A stretch of DNA of 64,000 nt from JAWPMV01 sp038527215 (GCA_038527215.1 JBCBGC010000005.1:60372-124371), one strand, 5' to 3'; shown: positions 51,416 through 62,300, counted from the first letter of the stretch. Notes: generated by a model not told the origin, from the sequence alone. Numbers and translations are program-made.

Positions 51416-52174
51416 TTAGCGGGCCATCCAGCCTCCATCGACATTGAGGATGGTCCCATTGACATAATTACTGGCTTCAGAGGCCAAAAACAACACCGGT
51501 CCTACCATGTCTTCGGGCAGGCCCCATTTGCCAGCCGGGATGCGGGCCGTAATGGCTTGATTTCGTTCAGGATTATCCTGCAAGGCCTGGGTATTATCCG
51601 TCCGCATATAGCCAGGCGCAATGGCATTGATCTGAATATTGTGGGCCGCCCATTCATTGGCCAGGGCCTTGGTAATGCCCGCGATGCCGTGTTTACTGGC
51701 GGTATAGGCTGGTACGGTGATGCCCCCGGAATAGGAAAGCATGGAGGCGATATTGATGATTTTCCCTTGCTGGCGTTCGATCATGCTTTTTCCGACCAAC
51801 TGGGAGAGGAAAAAAGCGGCGCTCAGGTTTACTTCCAGCACCCGGTCCCAGGCTTCCTGCGGAAAATCCGTGGCTGGATGCCGGGCAATGGTGCCACCAT
51901 TATTGACCAGAATATCTATGGGACCAGCTTTGGCTACGGCCTGATGGTAGAGGTCCTGAATCTCCCCTCGCTGACTGAGGTCAGCGGCCAGCCCATAGGC
52001 GGTACCGCCTTTTTCCCGGATCAAGGCCAGGGTAGCATCGGTGCCCCCTTCGCGGGAGCTGCTGCAAATTACGACAGCCCCTGCCTCAGCTAATCCTACC
52101 GCAATGGCTTGTCCCAAACCGCGACTGGCACCCGTTACCAGGGCTACTTTATTTTTTACCGAAAAAGTCTGCAT
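51416..52174 (-). CDS. kduD: 2-dehydro-3-deoxy-D-gluconate 5-dehydrogenase KduD
   Basis: 252 residues, SDR with TGASRGLG, NNGGTIARHPA, IASMLSYSGGITVPAYTASKHG and APGYMRTDNTQAL, the KduD signature set. It converts 3-deoxy-D-glycero-2,5-hexodiulosonate to KDG (or the reverse reduction direction in vivo). Directly follows kduI with no spacer, which supports the assignment over a generic SDR. Confidence 0.9.
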   Translation of the reverse strand: MQTFSVKNKVALVTGASRGLGQAIAVGLAEAGAVVICSSSREGGTDATLALIREKGGTAYGLAADLSQRGEIQDLYHQAVAKAGPIDILVNNGGTIARHPATDFPQEAWDRVLEVNLSAAFFLSQLVGKSMIERQQGKIINIASMLSYSGGITVPAYTASKHGIAGITKALANEWAAHNIQINAIAPGYMRTDNTQALQDNPERNQAITARIPAGKWGLPEDMVGPVLFLASEASNYVNGTILNVDGGWMAR

Positions 52175-53017
52175 CTATTTCAAATCAGCGATTGCACATC
52201 CGTCCATGTCTCCATAATCCAGGTTTTCTCCAGCCATGCCCCAGATGAAAGTATAAGGTGCCGTACCTGCGCCACAGTGAATGGACCAATCCGGGGAAAT
52301 AATGGCCTGCTCATTGTGCACCCAAACCGAGCGCGTCTCGTCCGTTTGGCCCATAAAGTGAGCCACGGCCTGACCTTCAGGCACTTCAAAATAAAAATAC
52401 ACCTCCATCCGTCGGTCGTGGGTATGCGCGGGCATGGTGTTCCACACACTGCCTTTTTTCAATTCGGTCATGCCCATCTGTAATTGGCAGACCTGCACCA
52501 CGCTGGAGACGATCAATTTGCGGATGGTTCGCTCATTGGAGGTATCCATGCTGCCCAACTCAACGATCTCGGCATCCGCAGCCGTGATTTTCTGGGTGGG
52601 ATAGGCGGTGTGGGCGGGAGCAGAATTGAGGTAAAATTTAGCCGGGGAAGAAGAATTGAGGCTACTAAAGCTAACTTCCTCATTGCCTCGCCCGACATAA
52701 AGGGCTTCCTTAAAGCCCAGTTCGTAGCTTTTTCCTGACACGGTAACGGTACCGGCTCCCCCAACATTGATGATGCCCAGTTCTCTTCTTTGCAGGAAAA
52801 ATTCGGCCCGTAAGGGGTCGATAGGCTCCAGGCTCAGGGGCGTTCCTACTGGCATGGCTCCGCCTGCGATGTAGCGGTCGAAGTGGGAATACACCAGATT
52901 GACCTGGTCGGGAGAAAACACTTGTTTAATCAGAAAATCCTCTCGAATTCGCTGGGTGTCGTAGCTTTTAAAATCAGTGGGGTTACAGCTATACCTGGTT
53001 TCAAAATTGGTGGCCAT
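52175..53017 (-). CDS. kduI: 5-keto-4-deoxyuronate isomerase KduI
   Basis: 280 residues, the KduI length. Cupin metal site: MPAHTHDRRMEVYFYF with two His and a Glu, and AVAHFMGQ; further hallmarks FLIKQVFSPDQVNLVYSHFDR and LFLQRRELGIINVGG-type sequence. It isomerises 5-keto-4-deoxyuronate formed spontaneously from unsaturated uronate. Six bases downstream of the lyase gene, contiguous with kduD. Confidence 0.95.
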   Translation of the reverse strand: MATNFETRYSCNPTDFKSYDTQRIREDFLIKQVFSPDQVNLVYSHFDRYIAGGAMPVGTPLSLEPIDPLRAEFFLQRRELGIINVGGAGTVTVSGKSYELGFKEALYVGRGNEEVSFSSLNSSSPAKFYLNSAPAHTAYPTQKITAADAEIVELGSMDTSNERTIRKLIVSSVVQVCQLQMGMTELKKGSVWNTMPAHTHDRRMEVYFYFEVPEGQAVAHFMGQTDETRSVWVHNEQAIISPDWSIHCGAGTAPYTFIWGMAGENLDYGDMDGCAIADLK

Positions 53018-53023
53018 GTTAGG

Positions 53024-54187
53024 TTATTCATTTACCCACAGACTCAACTGTCTGATGGGATAGGTTCTATCTATTTCGTGAGAGCTACGTTCCGGACTCA
53101 AGCCTTGCCATAGTTCCACATAGGTGGGCTCATCGTAGGCTTTGCCGGCCAGTAACAGAGTGGCAGACTGAATGGGCAATTCATCAAAGTGTTCCACATC
53201 TTTCTGATAGGCCCATTGGTTTTTGTCCTGGATGGTGGGCAAAAGAAAAGTGATGCTTTGCTTTAAGCTGCCATGCTCCGCCTGGTAGTGCCAGAGGTTA
53301 TCCTCGGGCGTAGAAGCTACATCTGCCAGGATGGCATAGGCTTCCAGGTTAAAAAGTGAATAGTTAAAGGGTTTGGTGCGGGCCAACTCATCCGGGAAAG
53401 CTCCCTGCTCGTCCATCTGCTCGGAGAGCAGTTTTTTAAATTGATCCCGGCAGAGGGCCAGCAAGTCTTCCCGGCCTACCAAGTCAGCAAAAACCGCTAC
53501 CTGAGCGGCCCACCAGGTACTATGATTGTTGCCATGGTCTTTCTCGTCCAGGCCGTAGGGATGGGTAGTCAGCCAATCGGTATATTGGACAAACCAATCC
53601 CGTAAGCCCTGCCATTCTTCTTCCTTGAGGTAACCCTTTTCCTGCAAGCGTTGAATACTGCGAGCGACCTCAATCAGGTGAATGCTATCAATGATGCCTA
53701 TGCCTCGTCCACTAACCCGGCCTTTGATGGCCTGTCCGTACAGCAGGTGCGGGTTCATGCGGGTATCAGGATTCAAGAACCAGGCCCGCAGGTGTTTGAG
53801 GGCGTGGGCCGCATATTTGTCTTCTTCAATGGCCAGATAGGCCGCGGTCAGGCTGGCGACCCAGCGACTCAGATTCCGCATGGCCCTGCGATGGGCTACA
53901 AAATTGCCGGGATTGGATAAACCATCTTTGCGGATGTAAGGTCCGTCCGGATGTTCAGGATCGGGCCACCAGTAATCTCCTTCTGAATAAAAATCCTGCG
54001 GACCTCCTTCACTCCGTGCACACAAGGTATCGGTCAGCGGGACCGGCTCCTGACTGAGGTAGCGATCAGCTTCCGCCAGGATAGCCGCTTGGGAAAAAAG
54101 CGCTTTACTTTTAGTCTCAGGTTCAGCCGCGGGCTGACAAGCCAGCAGACCTAGCAACATCAGGGAGGAGGGCCAAAATTTCATCAT
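53024..54187 (-). CDS. Alginate-lyase-family polysaccharide lyase (PL5/PL38-like), lipoprotein
   Basis: 387 residues. Lipoprotein signal LLGLLACQ (Cys about 17). Alginate_lyase (PF05426-type) alpha/alpha toroid: DFYSEGDYWWPDPEHPDGPY near the N-terminus, a central RVSGRGIGIIDSIHLIE and the HGNNHSTWW motif with the Asn/His expected at the active site, then ELARTKPFNYSLFNLEAY. Family members cleave uronate polymers by beta-elimination; the PL38 branch acts on glucuronan. The operon routes to both glucuronate and unsaturated uronate, so glucuronan or another glucuronate-containing glycan is more likely than alginate. Located between the DUF4861 and kduI genes. Confidence 0.8.
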   Translation of the reverse strand: MMKFWPSSLMLLGLLACQPAAEPETKSKALFSQAAILAEADRYLSQEPVPLTDTLCARSEGGPQDFYSEGDYWWPDPEHPDGPYIRKDGLSNPGNFVAHRRAMRNLSRWVASLTAAYLAIEEDKYAAHALKHLRAWFLNPDTRMNPHLLYGQAIKGRVSGRGIGIIDSIHLIEVARSIQRLQEKGYLKEEEWQGLRDWFVQYTDWLTTHPYGLDEKDHGNNHSTWWAAQVAVFADLVGREDLLALCRDQFKKLLSEQMDEQGAFPDELARTKPFNYSLFNLEAYAILADVASTPEDNLWHYQAEHGSLKQSITFLLPTIQDKNQWAYQKDVEHFDELPIQSATLLLAGKAYDEPTYVELWQGLSPERSSHEIDRTYPIRQLSLWVNE

Positions 54188-54210
54188 GAGCGTAGGATTG
54201 AGCAGCCAGC

Positions 54211-55170
54211 TTATTTTTTTGCCTCTGTTAACAGCAGGGTCCTGAAGGCCTCCAAACTTGTCATGGGTTCCATGCCTTTTTCCCAGGCAGCCAGGAAGGC
54301 ATAGCTTACTTCGGTCGTAGCCTCAGAAAAGGCCCAGGCATGAGACAACTCATCTGCCACTGGTACGGGTCCCCAGGAACGGTCGGCCATCACCCCCATC
54401 CCCAAAAGGTCTCCGTGAAAAGACTGGTCGCCCCAGGTAAACAGACAAAGCTGTTTTTCCGTGCTGTCCAGATAAGCCTCTGGCATATGCGCTACAATAC
54501 CCGTGGCAAAGGTGGCCCCTTCTGGTAAGCTACCTTGGGTTACTTTGAGATGGATATGGCTAGCATATTGTCCAGCGATCAAAGACCAATCCTGTTGCAG
54601 GTCCAGGGTATCTGTCCCTATGATCAGATCGGTAAAGGTGGTCCGCAAGGTGGCAGTATCAGGACCACTGCTCAGGATACTAATTTCCTTTTTTCCTGAT
54701 ACAGAAAAGGTGTATAGAGAATCCTGGCACCAAATGGCCGGACTGCCTATGCCCAGAGAATTACCCACTTTGAGTACATCGGAGCCCCAATTCATGATAT
54801 CGTGGTAGTTCCAGCTTACCGTATCCATCACCAGGTCTTCGACGCTTTTGGCATAAATATCGTAGCGGTGGCGAGTATCGGCATAGAAACGGTAGGCAAT
54901 GCGGTCGTTTTCCAGTACAGGTCCTTCAAACATGATCCATTTATTCTGCGGAGCCAGATTGGGCGGAATGGTCAGGCTTTGCTGGGGTGTGTATGGGCCG
55001 TCGACCCGGTTTTTGTCCGTATCATCATAGGCAAAAGGCTGCTGCAGGATCAGGGCCTGGGCCCTAGGGATGGCGGTAGCAGAGGATGCTTCCTCGGAAG
55101 CAGGCGTAGGAGGAGATTGACAACCCAGACCGAAGCTGAGCAAAGCAATCCATAGCGGTATACGATTCAT
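54211..55170 (-). CDS. DUF4861-family lipoprotein
   Basis: 319 residues. Lipoprotein signal LLSFGLGC (Cys17). The mature part matches the DUF4861 pattern: KWIMFEGPVLENDRIAYRFY, KSVEDLVMD, WNYHDIMNWGSDVLKVG, SLGIGSPAIW, and a late SHAWAFSEATTEVSYAFLAAWEKG. This family is found in uronate polysaccharide loci of Bacteroidota; its activity is unknown to me. Start overlaps the GH2 stop by 4 bases and the lyase follows after 23 bases. Confidence 0.8.
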   Translation of the reverse strand: MNRIPLWIALLSFGLGCQSPPTPASEEASSATAIPRAQALILQQPFAYDDTDKNRVDGPYTPQQSLTIPPNLAPQNKWIMFEGPVLENDRIAYRFYADTRHRYDIYAKSVEDLVMDTVSWNYHDIMNWGSDVLKVGNSLGIGSPAIWCQDSLYTFSVSGKKEISILSSGPDTATLRTTFTDLIIGTDTLDLQQDWSLIAGQYASHIHLKVTQGSLPEGATFATGIVAHMPEAYLDSTEKQLCLFTWGDQSFHGDLLGMGVMADRSWGPVPVADELSHAWAFSEATTEVSYAFLAAWEKGMEPMTSLEAFRTLLLTEAKK

Positions 55171-57644
55171 TTTACCTTGTCTTTAGGGACCACGATTTCC
55201 AGATATGCGCCTTTGAAGTCCTGGTTGCGGGCTTCAATGACAGTCAGTCCTTCAGCCGGGATCATTTCGATGGCGGCCCGGCCATTGGCCATTTCGATTT
55301 GTTGGCTGCGGGTGGGCGTCCCATAGTGCCGCAACAGCTCGCTGTTTCCATCCAATAACGTAAAATAGCAGCGGTCCTCATAGTCCAGCACCCGCTGTCC
55401 GGCCTTATCGACCATGGTGGCTTCCAGCAGGTAATGGCCATTTTCGAGGAGGGTGTAACTAAGCTGGATTTTATGGGGATCCCCAGCCCTGCGAAAGGTG
55501 TAGGTAATGGTCAGGCTGTCCACCGCCACGATCTGCTCCCCTTGATATGCGGTAGCCTTTAGGACATTTTCTCCTTCCTGAAAAAGGAGGTCCCAGTTCA
55601 AGCCAGAAGCCGGGAACTGGCCCACTTTACGGTTTTTTTTGCCCAAAGATTCCCCATTCAGGCTGAGGGCCACTTCTGCGGCATTGCTAAAGACGGAGAG
55701 ATTCCTAGGCGTTCCTTTGGGACCGCTGCGGTGGGTCCAGGTATGGGATTCTATGTAGACAAAAGGCTCTTTGGCCCAATAACTTTTGAAAACGTAATAC
55801 GCATCCTTGGGCTTCCCGGACCGATCCACCAGGCCTTTTTGGTTGATGTAAGGAATGGCATTTTCCGGACGGAGGGGTGTGCCAAAATCTTTAAAGGCCC
55901 ATTGGGCATTGCCCGCGAACCAGTCACTTTTTTCTGTAATGCCCAGGTACCAGTCAAAGAGGTCCACGATATAGCTTTCCGTCCAATCGCCCCGCTTGGC
56001 GATATTGGTTACGCTGGCCTGGTTAATGCTTTCGGCCCACTCGTCTTCCTTGACCAGCCCTTTACCGGTAACTGGGGTTTCGGTATGTCGTCCGATGTGG
56101 CTGGAGCCTCCATATTCCATGTGCAGGAAGCGAGGGTATAAAGGACGGTTCTTTTCCAGGGTAGCTTCGTAGTTGTCATAGACCCCGGAATACCAGCCCG
56201 ACCAGATTGAGGGAGAAAAAACGTCCACCAGGTCAGCTCCATCATAGTATTTGCGGATGGCGGTCATGCGGTGAGGATCGAGCTCATGCGCCAGATCGTT
56301 AAGTTCTTTGACAAAAGGATTGATGTTATCGGAATTGCCTCCTTCCGGGAAGTCCGGCAACCAGTAGATTTCATTGCCTACCGACCAGAATAAAATGCTG
56401 GGGTGATTGAAGTTTTGATGAATCTGCTCCCGAAACAATCTCCGGGTATGGCTTTTCCAGGCTTTTTGTCCAACCCCTCCCCGACACCAGGGTAGCTCAT
56501 CCCACAAGATCAGTCCCAACTCGTTGGCTGCGACATAGACCTCCGGATCTTGTGGGTAGTGGCCCAGCCGCACGAAGTTGGCTCCCATATTCTTAATCAT
56601 CTGCATATCGGAGCGATGCAGCTCATTGGGTAGGGCCATGCCATAGCCGGCGTGTTCTTCGTGCCGATGGGTGCCCCGAATGAGCAGGCGTTCTCCATTC
56701 AGGAAAAAAGCGCCGTGCGGCTCAAAGGAATACCAACGATATCCGATGGTTTCGGTTTTTTCATCCAGCACCAGCCCATCTTGAATCAGTTGGGTTTTCA
56801 GTTCGTATAGATGTGGGGCATCGGGCGACCAAAGGGCTGGCTGCTCTAAGGTTGGCAAATCAACGGTCAAGGAGCTAGCGGATACGTCCTGAGCAGTCAT
56901 TTCCAACACCCGCTTTTGGGTAGCTTTTTCTATGAGTTCACAATGAATCTTCAAGTCGGTGGCAGCTGCCAAGCCCTTTAAGCTGATGGCTACCCGGGTC
57001 TCCGCTCGGCTTTGGCTCACGGTGGGCGTACTGACCGCTATGTGTTCCAGGTGGGTAGGCGGCAAAATCTCCAGAAAAACATCGCGGACTATGCCTCCAT
57101 AGATGAAGAAGTCTGATTTTTGAGAAGGAATCAGATTACGGTCATAGCCATTATCGGCACGAACCAGGATTTCATTGGCTTGTCCGGGATTGACGAAAGG
57201 CGTAATGTCGATCCGAAAACCGACGTATCCTCCTATATGCTCCCCGGCTTTTTTTCCATTGACATAAATCCTGGCTTTGGTATTGACCCCTTCAAAGTAG
57301 AGCTGGTAGACCGCTTGCTCCACCAGAGGAATCTCGAGTTGCTTTTTGTACCAACTGGCATTGCGGCGATAGCCCGGCTGCAGGTCAGTCGCATCCCATT
57401 GGTTCCAGGTATGGGGTAAGCTAACGGCTTGCCAGGCTTTCGCGGCCCGAGGTCCTTCTATAGATTCGTGGTTTTCTTCCAGATATTCCCACCCTTCATT
57501 GATGAGCATTTGCTCCCGTATCACCTGACCTTCACCGGATTTGGCGGAGGGCTTACCTGACACACAGGCCAGGGCCCATAACAGCATCATCCCCATTCCC
57601 AGGATACTCAGCGGCGGCATGCGAAAGAAGCAATTGATAGACAT
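55167..57644 (-). CDS. Glycoside hydrolase family 2, lipoprotein
   Basis: 825 residues from ATG 57644, chosen because longer starts overlap the upstream gene and this one gives a lipoprotein signal (LLWALAC). GH2 domains in order: sugar-binding jelly roll (about 40-210: WNQWDATDLQPGYRRNASWY, VNTKARIYVNGKKAGEHIGGY), Ig-like (about 215-315), TIM barrel (about 320-600) with acid/base Glu425 (WSVGNEIYW) and nucleophile Glu510 (HMEYGG), then C-terminal beta domains. Family activities include beta-galactosidase and beta-glucuronidase; the uronate context favours glucuronidase but does not prove it. Ten bases after the GH88 gene. Confidence 0.9.
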   Translation of the reverse strand: MSINCFFRMPPLSILGMGMMLLWALACVSGKPSAKSGEGQVIREQMLINEGWEYLEENHESIEGPRAAKAWQAVSLPHTWNQWDATDLQPGYRRNASWYKKQLEIPLVEQAVYQLYFEGVNTKARIYVNGKKAGEHIGGYVGFRIDITPFVNPGQANEILVRADNGYDRNLIPSQKSDFFIYGGIVRDVFLEILPPTHLEHIAVSTPTVSQSRAETRVAISLKGLAAATDLKIHCELIEKATQKRVLEMTAQDVSASSLTVDLPTLEQPALWSPDAPHLYELKTQLIQDGLVLDEKTETIGYRWYSFEPHGAFFLNGERLLIRGTHRHEEHAGYGMALPNELHRSDMQMIKNMGANFVRLGHYPQDPEVYVAANELGLILWDELPWCRGGVGQKAWKSHTRRLFREQIHQNFNHPSILFWSVGNEIYWLPDFPEGGNSDNINPFVKELNDLAHELDPHRMTAIRKYYDGADLVDVFSPSIWSGWYSGVYDNYEATLEKNRPLYPRFLHMEYGGSSHIGRHTETPVTGKGLVKEDEWAESINQASVTNIAKRGDWTESYIVDLFDWYLGITEKSDWFAGNAQWAFKDFGTPLRPENAIPYINQKGLVDRSGKPKDAYYVFKSYWAKEPFVYIESHTWTHRSGPKGTPRNLSVFSNAAEVALSLNGESLGKKNRKVGQFPASGLNWDLLFQEGENVLKATAYQGEQIVAVDSLTITYTFRRAGDPHKIQLSYTLLENGHYLLEATMVDKAGQRVLDYEDRCYFTLLDGNSELLRHYGTPTRSQQIEMANGRAAIEMIPAEGLTVIEARNQDFKGAYLEIVVPKDKVK

Positions 57645-57654
57645 TGAAGTGCGG

Positions 57655-58923
57655 TTAGTTAGCAGGGGTGGAAACTTGAAGGCGTCCACGCTGAAAGAGT
57701 TCTTTTCGCCGATGTAAGGCTTCGAGATAAAAATAATCCGCATATACCAGGGGTACATTTACCTCTGAATCGTGGGGTTTTGACCCTACACTTTGCCGAA
57801 GGAGGAAAGGAGCCTGCTCAGCCTGGTAGGCTTCACTGCCCAGGGATTGTAGGATTTGGTCCGCCCAGGCTATATACTGACTGGCGTTTTGAGGATCGTG
57901 TTGACTGAGTTCCAATAAACCACTGGCCGCGATAGCGGCGGCCGAAGCATCCCGCTCTTCCTCCGGGATGCCAGGGGCGTCAAAGTCCCAATAGGGAACC
58001 TTGTCTTCCGGAAGGCGAGGATGATGGAAAAAGAACTGAGCGATTTCCTGGGCCTTAGTGAGAAAAGCGGCTACCTGGGTTTCCCGATAGGCTACCGTAA
58101 AGCCATACAACCCCCAGGCCTGCCCTCTGGCCCAGGCCGATTCGTGGCTATGGCCCTGGTGGGTATTTCGCTTGCGGACCTGACCATCCGGATGAAAATC
58201 AATGACATGATAGGAGCTATGATCGGCCCGAAAATGGTTTTCCATGGTTTTTTGGGCATGCTGTAAGGCTATCTGATAGAAGGAAGAATCTCCCGACAAG
58301 CGGGTGGCCGCGAAGAGCATTTCCAGGTTCATCATATTGTCGATGATGACCGGGTAATCCCATTTATCACGGTTATGATCCCAGGAGCGTATCGCCCCAA
58401 TGGCTGGATTGAAGCGTTGGATTAATTGTCGGGCCGCATCGATGATGTAGGTTTTGTAGATAGGCTCGGCCGTCAATTTATAGCCTTCTCCTATGCTGCA
58501 ATACACCTTAAACCCCAAATCGTGGGTATGGTCATCAAAGCGTTCTTTTGCCTGAAAAGCCGTCCACTCCTGAGCAGCTTGTTTCAATTTAGGGTCCTTG
58601 CTATAGGCATATAGTTGCCACAAGGTGCCGGCATAAAAGCCACTGGTCCAGTCTCTGGATTTCACCCCACGCAAGCTCCCATCGGGATGGATAGAACGCG
58701 GAATATTAAGAGAATCAGCGGGAAAGCCGTCAACATTATTCAATGCCTGGTTGGTGGCTTTTTGTAATAACTGGTCCGGATACTGAGGGGAGATTTCCTC
58801 GGCGACGGGTGATTGGCCACTTTTACATCCTCCCACCATACTCAACACACATACCATGATTCCTATCCAGCAAGCCCTTTGGAAGGCAGGAGCCCCAGCA
58901 TAGCGAGGAGCCTTTTTTTTCAT
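57655..58923 (-). CDS. Unsaturated glucuronyl hydrolase, GH88, lipoprotein
   Basis: 422 residues from ATG 58923 (MKKKAPRYAG...), giving a lipoprotein signal ending LSMVGGC; longer in-frame starts lack sense. GH88 hallmarks: SRDWTSGFYAGTLWQLYAYS, DLGFKVYCSIGEGYKLT, WDYPVIIDNMMNLEMLF with the Asp in IIDN expected to act in vinyl-ether hydration, and HSHESAWARGQAWGLYGF. It removes the 4,5-unsaturated uronate left by a lyase. First gene of the operon, preceded by a 408-base regulatory gap. Confidence 0.92.
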   Translation of the reverse strand: MKKKAPRYAGAPAFQRACWIGIMVCVLSMVGGCKSGQSPVAEEISPQYPDQLLQKATNQALNNVDGFPADSLNIPRSIHPDGSLRGVKSRDWTSGFYAGTLWQLYAYSKDPKLKQAAQEWTAFQAKERFDDHTHDLGFKVYCSIGEGYKLTAEPIYKTYIIDAARQLIQRFNPAIGAIRSWDHNRDKWDYPVIIDNMMNLEMLFAATRLSGDSSFYQIALQHAQKTMENHFRADHSSYHVIDFHPDGQVRKRNTHQGHSHESAWARGQAWGLYGFTVAYRETQVAAFLTKAQEIAQFFFHHPRLPEDKVPYWDFDAPGIPEEERDASAAAIAASGLLELSQHDPQNASQYIAWADQILQSLGSEAYQAEQAPFLLRQSVGSKPHDSEVNVPLVYADYFYLEALHRRKELFQRGRLQVSTPAN

Positions 58924-59331
58924 GCAAATAGCGGAAGTTTCCATTTGATCTGGCAGTAGTTCCTTTAATAGAAGAAAAGAGGGTTGAACAAATAAGGCAT
59001 CAAAGTATTCGGGCTGAAACCCATTGGTTTCAACCCGAAAATCCATGAACATGAAGTGGGCGCTAAGACCCTGCTTCTGATACATCTCTGCGAGTACTAA
59101 TGCCTGCCCTGCTTACCGATCAACCACTTAATAAACCTTAACTGTAGACAAATTTACAGGGCCCGAGAAGGATTACAAGTGGCCATCAGGCCCAGGCATG
59201 GTTGGCAAAAGAGTATAGACGATTTTCCCCCCTATCCTATATTTTTTTCCTGCGCCCAGCGCCCTAGTAGAACGATTTGGCTAAAAAAAGGCCGCTCTAA
59301 AGGACAAACGCCCGAGGATTGAAGCCTCAAG
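58924..59331 (-). promoter_or_regulatory. Uronate-operon leader
   Basis: 408 bases between the regulator gene's 3' end and the GH88 start. It should carry the operon promoter. The strongest element is the inverted repeat at 59008-59039. A T-rich run on the - strand (59285-59293) follows GC-rich sequence just after the regulator stop, but I could not draw a convincing stem, so no terminator is called. Confidence 0.5.
59008..59039. repeat. 14-bp inverted repeat upstream of the uronate operon
   Basis: Arms TTCGGGCTGAAACC (59008-59021) and GGTTTCAACCCGAA (59026-59039) are complementary at 13 of 14 positions (the exception gives a G-U pair), with a 4-base loop. It lies about 85 bases upstream of the GH88 start. 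No T run follows on either strand, so it is more likely an operator or a REP-like hairpin than a terminator. Confidence 0.7.
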
Positions 59332-62300
59332 TCAGACCATTTCCTCCATGTATTCCGTAGGGGTTTTTTCAAATTGCTTCTGGAAACATTTACTAAAGTA
59401 GCGGGGGTCTTTGAATCCGACCCGATATGCCACCTCAGAAACATTTAATTTCTTTTGCTCCAGGATTTGGGCTGCGCGTTTGAGCCGGATGGTCTTGATG
59501 AAATTATTGGGGGTGAGGTTGGTGATGGCTTTGAGTTTGGTAAAAAGCAGCGGCCTGCTCACGGCCAGTTCGTAGGCAAATTGCACCACGTTGAAATGGA
59601 TGTTGTCAATGTTCTTTTCTACTATGTCAATGGCATTTTTCAAGAAAGCCTCATCTGCTGAGGTAACCGTTACCTCGGTGGGCGTAAGGTTGAGGATGCG
59701 GGAGAAACGGTTGCGCATCTGTATGCGGGCCTGGGCCATATTGGCTACGCGCAGTTTGAGTTCTTTCGGATCAAAGGGTTTGGTCACATAATCATCCGCT
59801 CCCAGTTCCAGGCCTTCGATCTTATGTTCTTGCGCAGCCTTGGCGGTGAGCAGAATGATCGGGATATGGCTGGTTTTTAAATTTTGCTTGATGGCGCGGC
59901 AAAAGGCTATGCCATCCATTTCAGGCATCATGATATCACTGAGAATCAGGTCGGGCTGAAAAACCGAGGCTTTTTTCAAGGCGGCTTTGCCATTGATAGC
60001 CTTTTCCACCTGGTAATCACTGGAAAATATGGAGCCTATATAGGCCAATACTTCCGGATTGTCTTCAACGATGAGGAGTTTGAGCGGCTCAGCGACCTTT
60101 GCGTTCCCCTGAACAGCAACCGGAACCGCTTCCGGTACCAACGCTCGCTCCGACCCTATTGGCAGGGATTGATGCAGCTTTTCTGGCACTTGCGGCTGGG
60201 TATATTCACTGATTTCGTCCGGCTTGAAATGCGCTTTACCTAAGGGAAGCTGCACGATAAAGGTAGCTCCTTGTCCAGGAACACTTTCTACCCCTATGGT
60301 TCCTGCATGCAGGGCCACCATTTTTTGAGAAATGGCCAGCCCAATGCCACTGCCGGTTTGCGTCTGAGAAGTGCCTGCTTCACTCTCAAAAAATCGTTGA
60401 AAAACCTGTTCGTGTTCTTCAGGCGAAATTCCCCGGCCATTGTCTTTTACCTTGATGACTACCTGCTGGTTTTTCCCCGAAACCGACAGGCTGATTTTCC
60501 CACCATCCGGCGTAAACTTAAAGGCGTTGGAGAGAAGGTTATAAAAGACTTTTTCCAACTTATCGGCATCGAAATAAACCGGTAAATGGCTTACGGCAGG
60601 AAAAAACTGAAGGTCAATATCCCTCCGCGAAGCATCGGCCTGGAAGGAATTCAGAATATCCGCTAAAAAGCTCACAATATTTTGTTGGCTGGCCCTGATC
60701 TCAATGTGGTCGGTTTCTATTTTGCGGAATGTCAACAGTTGATCTACCAGGGCCAGCAGCCTGCGGGCATTTTTTCGAATCGAAAATATCTTTTCATTTC
60801 CGGGTTCAGCTACCTGAGAAGGTTCGGAGGAAAGGCCTTCAATATGCCCCAGGATAAGGGTAAGCGGGGTCCGGAATTCATGGGTAATATTGGTAAAAAA
60901 CCGGGCCTTCATTTCGTGTAATTCTTCCTGTTTTTGCTTGGTTAGCTGCTCCAGTTTCAGCTTATCTCTCAGACGAAAAAATCGCAAAATCCCGAAAATC
61001 ATCAAGAACAGGATCAAGCCGTACAGGGTGTAGGCCAGGGGGGTCTTCCAGGGGGGCGGCAGAATGGTAATGGCCAGGGTGCGCACTTCCTGGTTCCATA
61101 CCCCGTCGCTATTGCCCCCTTTTAACCGAAAAATATACTCGCCGGGATTTTGCAGGGTATAGCTTACCTCGGTCTGCCCTTTCGTATAAATCCATTCTTT
61201 TTCCAGTCCCTCGAGTTGATAGGCAAAAACATTGTTAGAAGGATTAAAGTAATCCAGGGACGCAAAAGCAATCGAAAAACTTGCCTGAGAATAATCCAGC
61301 GCAAAGCCTGCCGTTTCATTCAGGGTCCGGGTCAGAATGCCCTGGGGCTGGACCTTTACTTCTCGGTTTTGCACCCATAGTTTGGTGAGCACCACTGAGG
61401 GGATAAAGTCAGAAGGGTAAATGTCCTCAGGCGCAAAAAAGGTCATGCCCTGCGTCCCACCAAAGAGCATTTCGCCAGCCTGGGTTTCGAAATAGGCGTT
61501 GTAATTGTACTCGATGTTTTCCAGCCCGTCCGAGAAGTTGTAATTGGTAAAGCTCCCGGTTCGGGGGTGAAACTTGGCGATGCCGTTACTGGTACTCAAC
61601 CATAGGTTTCCATGATCGTCTTCTAAGATGCCCAGAATGCTATTTCCCGGTAGGCCCTGCTCAACCGTATAGCTCGCCTTGATCTGCCCTTGGGTATCCA
61701 ACTGATAAAGTCCGCTACTGAGGGTACCCGCCCAGATATGACCGTGCTGGTCCTGCTTAAGCACATAGACTTTGCGATTTTTTAACAAGCGTTGAAAGGC
61801 GGTGGGCACGCCATTTCTCTCCTTGATCACCCGATTGATCCCCTGATCTGTCCCCAACCACTTTTCGCCTGAGCGGGTAAGCAAAATGGTGCGGATTTGA
61901 TTGGAGCTCAGTTGGGTGCTATCCAGCGTATTTCTTTCGATAGCCGTCACTTCCCGCTTAGACAGGTCCAGAATTTTCAAGCCAGAGCCATAGGTACCAA
62001 TCCAAAGCTTCTGCCCATCTTTTAGGAGCGTATACACATTGGGGCTGGGCAGGCCTACTTGATCCAGTAAAGGGGTGAAAGCCTCAAAGCTGCCCCGAGC
62101 AGGATCGAAGAGGTCAAGGCCCCCGTTAAAGGTTCCCACCCAGATTTTCGGTCCGTCTCTGAGAAGGGTTTTGACATTGTTAGAGCTAATGGAGCCGGGC
62201 ACATCTGGCCGATGAGGATAGGCCAGGAAGCCTTGGCTTTGGCGGTCAAAATAATTGAGGCCACCTCCTTCGGTCCCAATCCACCAATTTCCGGTGCCAT

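Noticed and set aside
53024..54187. Assignment as a true alginate degradation gene
   Set aside because: The operon contains UxuA and a mannonate-type SDR plus KduI/KduD rather than an alginate-specific DEH reductase; glucuronate-type substrate fits better.
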